A DNA stretch of 64,000 nucleotides from JAWVFK01 sp033856175 (GTDB lineage Bacteria; Actinomycetota; Thermoleophilia; Solirubrobacterales; 70-9), in contig JAWVFK010000010.1 of the NCBI GenBank assembly GCA_033856175.1, positions 1-64,000 of the forward strand. Direction: 5' to 3'. Made by a program: the position numbers and the translations under genes. Of this stretch, positions 60,501 through 64,000 are shown piece after piece. Every line of letters begins with the position of its first letter. Positions within the stretch are counted from its first letter, which is position 1. The notes beneath the pieces were generated by a model. The model was not told the DNA's origin, ran no database searches, and saw nothing but the letters and a program-made list of their open reading frames with translations.

Positions 60501-61752
60501 CGAGAATCGTTGCCACGCTCCCGCTGAGCCCGAGCGAGTAGAAGCTGTCGGGACCGGTTGAGGCGTCCGCGGCGTAGGGGGCGGAGGCGGCCTGATCGCT
60601 GCTGCTGTCCAAGCCCTGGAAGTCGCTGGCATAGGCGCCGGGCGGGTAGTCGCTCAGGGCGTCGCTTGCGCCCCCCCTTCTGACCAGGTCGCGCACGTAC
60701 CAGCGCTCGCCGTCATAAACGAGAAGTGAAGGATGGTTGTCGGCGACTGTGGCCGCGCAGCAGCCGTCGGTGATCGCGACGGCTTGGACCGGGCGCTTGG
60801 GATCGCCCGTGTAGCCGGGGACGAAACGGACTTGGCGCACGCGGAAGCGAAAGCGCTCGGGATGGTCGAGCTCTGAGCTGGGGCTGGCGCCGTCATAGCC
60901 CTTGAAGCTCAGGGAGCCGTTGGCAGCGACCTCGATACGCCACAGCTGGCCGAGGCCACCGGCGAAGCAAAGCCCGGAGCCATCGGGGGAACAGTCGATG
61001 CTCGAGAGCCCGCGCATTCCTTGCGGAAGCTTGTCGGTTATCTCCTGCCAGGCGCCATTGCGATAAAGCCAGGCTCGGGCCTTGCCGGGGGGGTCGTATT
61101 TGGCGGCGTAGGGTGCGTTCGGGCCGCTTGCGTCTTGCTTGGCGGCGTCATAGGCGGGCTCTCGGCGCGGGTATGTGCCGTCGCCGCCCACGGCGATCGC
61201 CTCTGATTCATTGACCCAGGCGATCGCGTCCACGTAGCCGGGCTTCTCGTGGCCGGGCAAGCCCTCGACCGGCGCCCAGCTGGCGTCAACGCCGGTCGGC
61301 GTTACCGTCTTTGTGTATTCGTAGAGCGACGGAACTCGGGTCGGATCATCGGCGGCGCAGAGCGCCTGGCTGGGGCAACGCGCGCCGCCGGCGAAGCCGT
61401 GGTTCTCCTCGTGAAAGCCCAGCTTGTAGGACGAGCTTTTGGGCGGGAAGGAGACCGAGTAGAAGTCCAGCGTTCGCGGGGTGACCGGGTTGTTGGCCTT
61501 GACCTTGCAGCCTGAGGCATTGGGATCAAAGCACTCGCCGGCGATCTGGGCCCAAAGCGAAGAGGGTTTTGCAACCGGGGTCGTGCCGGTGTCGACGGGG
61601 GAATTATCGGCTGGATTCCCGTCGGTTGGCCCGGCCGTTTGGGCCACGGCCGGGAAGGCGAGGGCGGTGAGGACGGCGATCGCGACAGGCAAGCGGCAGC
61701 CGAGCCAAGACCGAGGTCTGGACGATCGGGAGGGGACATCGGACACATCCAT
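54565..61752 (-). CDS. Giant cell-surface protein with propeller-like repeats and degenerate calcineurin phosphoesterase domain
   Basis: This protein has 2395 residues. Order: signal peptide (about 18-37, ending AFPAVAQTAG); a long beta-rich region (about 60-1560) with BNR/YCF48-like repeats such as GAGWAVGDRGAIL, DGWAVGNAAAGG and HGYAVGDNGLILE; then about 1590-1990 with the layout of a metallophosphoesterase: GDVSD (1646-1650), GGQD (1693-1696) where GNHD is expected, GQLSWL, NTPPYS (1865-1870) where HHPPYS is expected, and SGRLGW (1901-1906) where SGHDH is expected. A proline-rich stretch follows (about 2165-2215), then one membrane helix near 2355-2372 and an Arg-rich tail. So it is anchored by its C-terminus with a huge outside part. 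Several Cys pairs suggest disulfides. GC is lower and codon use more varied than in neighbours. Its natural ligand is unknown. Confidence 0.85.
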   Translation of the reverse strand: MDVSDVPSRSSRPRSWLGCRLPVAIAVLTALAFPAVAQTAGPTDGNPADNSPVDTGTTPVAKPSSLWAQIAGECFDPNASGCKVKANNPVTPRTLDFYSVSFPPKSSSYKLGFHEENHGFAGGARCPSQALCAADDPTRVPSLYEYTKTVTPTGVDASWAPVEGLPGHEKPGYVDAIAWVNESEAIAVGGDGTYPRREPAYDAAKQDASGPNAPYAAKYDPPGKARAWLYRNGAWQEITDKLPQGMRGLSSIDCSPDGSGLCFAGGLGQLWRIEVAANGSLSFKGYDGASPSSELDHPERFRFRVRQVRFVPGYTGDPKRPVQAVAITDGCCAATVADNHPSLLVYDGERWYVRDLVRRGGASDALSDYPPGAYASDFQGLDSSSDQAASAPYAADASTGPDSFYSLGLSGSVATILASPGGPSTGPGSDQTEPSSEMLSGVIPGLSQPGPSRDTNQSVADQTVGSDADQTVGSARSGDYTAIKNHTGFLLRTLFFPLSWAISGQRTANEAAANVSTSATASKPLRASTVRLLSGDGAGICAERAAADDHCTGASPSTGMDWALGELRSSGQGLAYTTTEETKPAPSKCQSELTYDSTHGYSGFYPYGFNPDFLRLLSPNLPNCQANDLPGGVTGQSSATSASYKLVLLPSYALNSFTTTGEQGAGWAVGDRGAILSLGEQSALNGVTNQPPPPKLGSHTRGPLPDRSAYGSAGSLSSAPGSVPDIGSRTLRQATGAQFVFGGSAPGFDVSTLVMSRDGADGWAVGNAAAGGLALYHYDGQSWSFCDPSDPSSACAVLAPLAAAGVRLGDATRVPLENDSNPSNDNEFEVLAIGSSYKGSQAIIRYHDGRWSLDRQPWGIPVGNYQGRLTHVACAGPSDCWVTGGTGSSSREKPFLAHFDGNVWTDCLAAFESGDKGACDDLNGRLPFSNTEAAGNNGLRLGLTSAGERVYLYATRSEDTDTSLGSVGDQTGATLEFPMIIYHQAGEACSDSDKSGCWRADQGGYDPLGDNPSNTSTADQGQIWSLSVAQNADGTYQGWASGYFGASRNGNLGAGAFVGPAKNNEATQKTTDNLTTPAAPLLHLAGGIWEKWAAGDAASDYLPDLSSNFFGDDNQALTLPAASGSSASSYLALPHDPMLAISPQHERWQALGTPWLANHYYELETPGRGSPEAIAADGNGRFWTVVGTSPGARAFYHYTTQVPDPVFSDAPNPVREQITDAAAGGDGSLWVSTSSGTLYRYDRLTGWDQRSIPGWNLGRVVTNPVGVNAVAVGVDGAGIAVGPEGRIADISPAGAVLDAAAGVVCGLPVVPPCGTSRDLDAAAVAADGSALAGGTARTLLYRQAGGEFSIIAPPQAMAVAAKITSISMPSPTKAWLTSDSGDVLAGRLAGGDWTWKLEGRDASGKSLAADPQTGAPTALNGIAIDGQGHGYAVGDNGLILERTSADDWQIAQNNGGDGHAPNMTAVALPVGGGQGALIGGEDGLILTATARGLKIARPGDPYDPLTGNTANGGGTTVEGLALIPGTKAGQVEAWAAFHGSFWDPAGNDFLSIHREAILHYSSDPTDPLLDGGAGRAKPLADTNVPAGNLSFAAFGKSECTLPLQEPCPEMSATSMFNTVISRRIGAAITQRSKQPGGPALALFTGDVSDAAGKPTADTSTAGPIDPATSEHRWEDLIAGPLLDAGVPTFGTIGGQDLSQLQQCQQVNAGVSCQGTRELDAHAPGLPHAASQGTGAPGSNLAWRQAVASMPSPWGSGPVPNASGASITPVAESGIKTSDAGLPSQDVNGTTTPGATAPTGGGNTHYAFDVTQGGRSVRVVVLDTSQRSLAASDPLQQPHEAAGQLSWLTNVLSSRPAGEQAVVLTNTPPYSYGPGNPTDVNLTEESSLESVLMQNHVSAVISGRLGWNGLAYARGQSGAAVDHSPSPGGSYPSSAPQPLSAGGNILPELIAASSGGKFGPADNPGGEASGSASNGYWHGYTVVHLDPSGDPAKTVVEQRPIFDWIGLGAKAHVVRPNQHLALKGEGREAMGIDSALRYDAIDSPAITHCYDLVLADPEKPWLPLEARDASEKQLAASQLGGCSQRFLGSARNDSGGGSATAANDSGDGDAVADGKSNPCDPYVCLDRNVATIDGQTGEVDAGDGNRPRAFAIALLSVADKAAVYPLVFEPRPSFSPEPPSAINSPPPPPPLPPGATPPGAVPPPNIPTPPVPPAPPLGAGLQATAPPAVPLPPNNTTPTLNLFTSPTSISVAPSLSLFPPAPPVINVAPPTPARPRQEAKKAAVQSSGSENDSPSSETQQLGGDLAQGPASPDQSMTRHDPNSATRRDRIKPGGSFTPMLHHSQPSAWARDLQWGGGLTLMALVLAFGWITVRPTPRRRQPELPAPAYARNRYRRR
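55474..55510. repeat. Dispersed-repeat-like element inside the giant gene
   Basis: ACTGTCATTCCGAGCGGAGC followed by CGAGGAATCTCTGTGAA resembles a short repeat seen in many bacterial genomes (remembered, not searched). It is read in frame as part of FLGSARNDSGGG. A partial copy of its start, TGTCATTC, lies at 55443-55450. Confidence 0.5.
60331..60378. repeat. 24-bp in-frame tandem duplication
   Basis: Two 24-base units, 60331-60354 and 60355-60378, differ at one base. They encode ADQTVGSD-ADQTVGSA on the minus strand in a low-complexity linker of the giant protein. Confidence 0.85.
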
Positions 61753-61762
61753 CTATTCGGAG

Positions 61763-61789
61763 TAACGAGCGACACCCGCTTGGCGTTCC
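61763..61789 (-). promoter_or_regulatory. ECF-sigma-type promoter of the giant gene
   Basis: On the minus strand GGAAC (61789-61785) is followed after 17 bases by CGTTA (61767-61763), matching the usual ECF -35 and -10 pattern. The ATG at 61752 lies 10 bases beyond. The adjacent ECF sigma gene is the obvious candidate for recognition. Confidence 0.5.
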
Positions 61790-61889
61790 AACCCATCGCC
61801 ACGTGTCCGCGGCCAGTGGGCGCATGTTCCCGGCAGCGAGGCATCCCTTCGCCACGTCTGTCTGGTTGGACGCTGACGATATGGACGGT

Positions 61890-62663
61890 TCAGCTCAGCA
61901 GCGCGAAGCGCCGGCGCCGCAGCACCTGGGCCTGCTTGCCCCAGCGGTGCATGCGGATGCGGCCGCCGGTCTGGGCGCGGCGGCCGATCGCCGCCAGGCG
62001 CGTCTCGAGGAAGCGCAGCGCCCGATGCTGGAGCTTGCGGACGTCGTCGGGCGTGCGCTCGAGCATCGCGGCGATCTCGGTCGTGCCGAGGCCGAGCATG
62101 AAGCGCATCACGAGCGCCTGGCGCTGGGCGAGCGGCAGACGCTCGATGAAGACGAGCAGGTCGTTGTCCGAGATCCAGTTGATCGCCGAGAGCTCGCCTG
62201 GGGCTGGGCCCTCGCTCTCGCGGCGCCGGTCGATCTCCTCGGGCGCGGTTACATCAAGCCGGTTGCGCTTGCGCAGCTGGTCGATCGCCCGGTTGCGGAC
62301 GATCGTGAAGAGCCAGGCGGCGAAGGGGCGGCGCGGCTCGTAGGCGGGCAGCGCCTCGAAGAGCTGGAGGAACACCTGCTGGGTCAGGTCCTCGGCCTCG
62401 TGGATGTCGCGCAGGACCATCCGCACGTAGCCGTAGACGCGGTCGAAGTAGGTCATGTAGAGCTCGGCGAAGGCGCCCTCCTCGCCGGCCTGGACGCGGT
62501 TGACGATCCGCATCGCCTCGGCATTCTCGGCGGCGTCCTCGACCGGCTCGATCCGCTCGACGAACTCGACCGCCCGCGGTCGCGCCGTGATCGCAGCTCG
62601 CGCGCCTCGGCGATCGCCGTTCCGATCTGTTCGCCGCTCGTCCAAGTCGTACCCCGGCGCCAT
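61890..62663 (-). CDS. ECF RNA polymerase sigma factor
   Basis: This protein of 257 residues has sigma region 2 in FAELYMTYFDRVYGYVRMVL and DLTQQVFLQLFEALPAY, and region 4 in RLPLAQRQALVMRFMLGLGT then EIAAMLERTPDDVRKLQHRA. About 45 N-terminal residues are disordered. The C-terminal tail is very basic (RMHRWGKQAQVLRRRRF). No anti-sigma gene is adjacent. The start is uncertain: ATG 62663, GTG 62681 or TTG 62690, none with a ribosome site. It lies 137 bases upstream of the giant gene, same strand. Confidence 0.92.
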   Translation of the reverse strand: MAPGYDLDERRTDRNGDRRGARAAITARPRAVEFVERIEPVEDAAENAEAMRIVNRVQAGEEGAFAELYMTYFDRVYGYVRMVLRDIHEAEDLTQQVFLQLFEALPAYEPRRPFAAWLFTIVRNRAIDQLRKRNRLDVTAPEEIDRRRESEGPAPGELSAINWISDNDLLVFIERLPLAQRQALVMRFMLGLGTTEIAAMLERTPDDVRKLQHRALRFLETRLAAIGRRAQTGGRIRMHRWGKQAQVLRRRRFALLS

Positions 62664-62770
62664 CGTACGTCGCGGCGACACAGAAGGCAATCGGGAACCG
62701 GGCCTGCGGCTTCCGCGTCCCGTGTCTGATCCGTTGCAACCCGCGACGGTTTTGTGACTACATTGGCTGC

Positions 62771-62776
62771 TAAGGT
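62771..62776 (+). promoter_or_regulatory. Leaderless -10-like element before the Phd-type antitoxin
   Basis: TAAGGT lies 6 bases before ATG 62783, without a ribosome site. Confidence 0.4.
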
Positions 62777-62782
62777 GGTCAC

Positions 62783-63049
62783 ATGGCGATCGAAGTAGGC
62801 GTGCGGCAATTGAAGGGTCACCTCAGCGATCTGATCGGCCGGGTCGAGAACGGTGAAACCGTCACGGTCACTAGACACGGCAAGCCGGTGGCGCAGATGA
62901 TTCCGGCCGCGGTTCCACCACATCTGGCGAAGCTGATCGCAGCAGGCAAGCTGCGCCCGGGAGTGGGCACGCCAAGGTTGCCAAGGCCCGTCAAGCTGCG
63001 CGGCAAGGGAAAGAGCGCGGTCGATTACGTGATCGAAGGCCGTCGCTGA
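62783..63049 (+). CDS. Phd/YefM-family antitoxin
   Basis: This protein of 88 residues has the Phd/YefM fold start EVGVRQLKGHLSDLIGRVEN, then GETVTVTRHGKPVAQMIP, the standard repressor domain. The C-terminal part (LPRPVKLRGKGKSAVDYVIE) would cover the toxin. It is paired with the PIN toxin 17 bases downstream. Confidence 0.88.
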   Translation: MAIEVGVRQLKGHLSDLIGRVENGETVTVTRHGKPVAQMIPAAVPPHLAKLIAAGKLRPGVGTPRLPRPVKLRGKGKSAVDYVIEGRR

Positions 63050-63066
63050 AGCGACGGGACCGTTAG

Positions 63067-63489
63067 CTGTCCCTCTATCTCGACACCAGCGCCTTGGTCA
63101 AGTTGGTCGTTGACGAGTCTGGTGCCGAGACCGTGCGGACATCGGTCGATTGGATGAATCGGCCGGCTGCCTGTGCTCTCGGCTATGTCGAGATGCATTC
63201 GGCGCTGGCAAGGATGGCCGCCGGAAAGCGGCTCTCGAGCCAAGAGCACAAGACCAAGCTGACCGAGTTCGAGGAGCTCTGGCGGGCGATCGAGGTCCTG
63301 GCGGTGGACGAGAGCCTTCTCAGCATCGCGGCCGAGCTGGCGGGGCGCCACTCATTGCGAGCCTACGACGCCGTTCATCTGGCGGCGGCGATCACCTTCG
63401 CTCCGGACAGAGCGCTCACCTTTGCGTGCTGGGATCGGGATCTCTCGAACGCGGCGGTTGACGAGGGGTTTCAGCTTCTGCCGCGATGA
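63067..63489 (+). CDS. vapC: VapC-type PIN-domain toxin, CTG start
   Basis: From CTG 63067 the product has 140 residues and begins LSLYLDTSALVKLVVDE. The Asp at residue 6 is the first catalytic acid of PIN nucleases. An in-frame TAG directly precedes the CTG, and the first ordinary start (TTG 63094) would remove that Asp. Other conserved acids are in GYVEMHSALARM and YDAVHLAAAITF, and ACWDRDLSNAA closes the site. It probably cleaves RNA when released by the Phd-type antitoxin. Confidence 0.85.
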   Translation: MSLYLDTSALVKLVVDESGAETVRTSVDWMNRPAACALGYVEMHSALARMAAGKRLSSQEHKTKLTEFEELWRAIEVLAVDESLLSIAAELAGRHSLRAYDAVHLAAAITFAPDRALTFACWDRDLSNAAVDEGFQLLPR

Positions 63490-63540
63490 GCTGAACCGGC
63501 GGCGGCCCAGGCCGGCTCCCGCAGTGTCCGGCCCCTTGCC

Positions 63541-63546
63541 TAGCCT
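63541..63546 (+). promoter_or_regulatory. Leaderless -10-like element before bioB
   Basis: TAGCCT lies 8 bases before ATG 63555, without a ribosome site. Confidence 0.45.
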
Positions 63547-63554
63547 CCCGGCCG

Positions 63555-64000
63555 ATGGCATCGCTGATCAGCTTCGAGGAGGCGCTCGAGCTCGCCGAGC
63601 TGAGCGGGCCCGACGAGGTCATGCCGCTCGTCGAGCGTGCCTGGGAGGTCCGGCGCGAGAACTTCGCCGACTCGACCGACATGTGCTCGCTGGTCAATGC
63701 CAAGTCCGGGGGCTGCGCCGAGGACTGCGGCTTCTGCGCCCAGTCGCGCTACGCCGAGGCCGACACGCCGATGCACGCGATGATGGAGCCCGAGCAGATC
63801 CTCGAGCACGCCAGGGCGGCCGAGGCCGCCGGTGCCCATCGCTTCTGCATGGTGACCCAGGGCCAGGGGCTCTCCAAGCGAGACTTCGCCAACATCGTCG
63901 AGGGCGCCAAGCTCGTCGCCGAGCACACCAACCTCAAGCGCTGCGCCTCGATCGGCCACATGTCGGGGGACCGCGCCAAGCAGCTCGCCGACGCCGGCAT
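63555..64000 (+). CDS. bioB: Biotin synthase, N-terminal part
   Basis: The first 148 codons are present; the gene runs off the right edge. BioB is the radical-SAM enzyme that inserts sulfur into dethiobiotin. The [4Fe-4S] motif CAEDCGFC is at about residues 54-61, preceded by MCSLVNAKSGG and followed by AQSRYAEADTP. RFCMVTQGQG is a later family block. It would supply biotin for the carrier at 50881 and the carboxyltransferase at 39091. Confidence 0.93.
   Translation, partial: MASLISFEEALELAELSGPDEVMPLVERAWEVRRENFADSTDMCSLVNAKSGGCAEDCGFCAQSRYAEADTPMHAMMEPEQILEHARAAEAAGAHRFCMVTQGQGLSKRDFANIVEGAKLVAEHTNLKRCASIGHMSGDRAKQLADAG

Noticed and set aside
1..64000. tRNA, rRNA or CRISPR features
   Set aside because: Reading both strands I found no cloverleaf with CCA-type end, no rRNA segment and no regularly spaced direct repeats. 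A dedicated scan could still find a tRNA that I missed.

Overview
The window is very GC-rich, densely coded actinobacterial DNA. The gene set points to Actinomycetota, probably class Thermoleophilia (Solirubrobacterales and relatives). The pointers are a PimA-like glycosyltransferase, an MptB-like mannosyltransferase, a HemQ/ferredoxin-NADP reductase pair, tandem PQQ-type sugar dehydrogenases, PucR/MerR/TetR regulators with acyl-CoA genes, and GTG/TTG starts. The lineage is an inference from gene content; no rRNA, tRNA, CRISPR array, prophage or insertion sequence was seen.

Layout. 1-3454: the edge of an MlaE-type permease gene, a lipoprotein, and two PQQ-dependent sugar dehydrogenase paralogues. 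3464-8022 (minus strand): nitrogen operon amt-glnB-glnA-PucR regulator. 8283-14582: aldehyde dehydrogenase, a small unknown protein, and methionine synthase metH behind a SAM-I riboswitch. 14715-16569: a vapBC module and small orphan genes. 16604-24279: envelope glycolipid genes (a GT4-flippase fusion, a membrane protein with a phosphatase-like ectodomain, an MptB-like mannosyltransferase) around hemQ-fprA. 24305-28366: redox and Fe-S genes (BolA, CGFS glutaredoxin, ErpA, a methyltransferase, a glutaredoxin-like protein, an NAD-dependent reductase) and a DegV protein. 28382-33057: an AI-2E-type exporter plus a TetR-controlled chain of overlapping genes (nitrilase, TetR, hydrolase, 44-aa membrane peptide, holin-like, DUF3618-like). 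33157-45406: a two-sided acyl-CoA catabolic island. 45417-54568: peroxiredoxin, SDR, lactonase, acyltransferase, glpK, a lone biotin carrier, an enoyl-CoA hydratase, DUF2339, XRE and DoxX-like genes. 54565-62663: a 2395-residue surface protein next to an ECF sigma factor. 62783-64000: a Phd/VapC-type toxin-antitoxin pair and the start of bioB.

How the genes work together. Amt, PII and a type I-alpha glutamine synthetase form an ammonium uptake and assimilation unit, but this PII lacks Tyr51, the usual covalent modification site. The acyl-CoA island joins a BKACE-type beta-keto acid cleavage enzyme, a CaiB CoA-transferase, a biotin-type carboxyltransferase, two acyl-CoA dehydrogenases, an enoyl-CoA hydratase, thioesterases and a flavin monooxygenase around a MerR regulator. 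It looks like a degradation route with no obvious textbook match. PimA-, MptB- and flippase-like genes suggest mannosylated polyprenyl or phosphoinositide glycolipids in the envelope.

Two window-wide sequence habits stand out. Many transcription units have a -10-like TANNNT hexamer 6 to 9 bases before a start codon that has no Shine-Dalgarno sequence, which suggests leaderless mRNAs. In addition, three genes (at 25683, 42903 and 63067) show conserved N-termini that can only be reached from a CTG codon. The most unusual single gene is the giant surface protein, which carries propeller-like repeats and what looks like a metal-site-degenerate calcineurin phosphoesterase domain.
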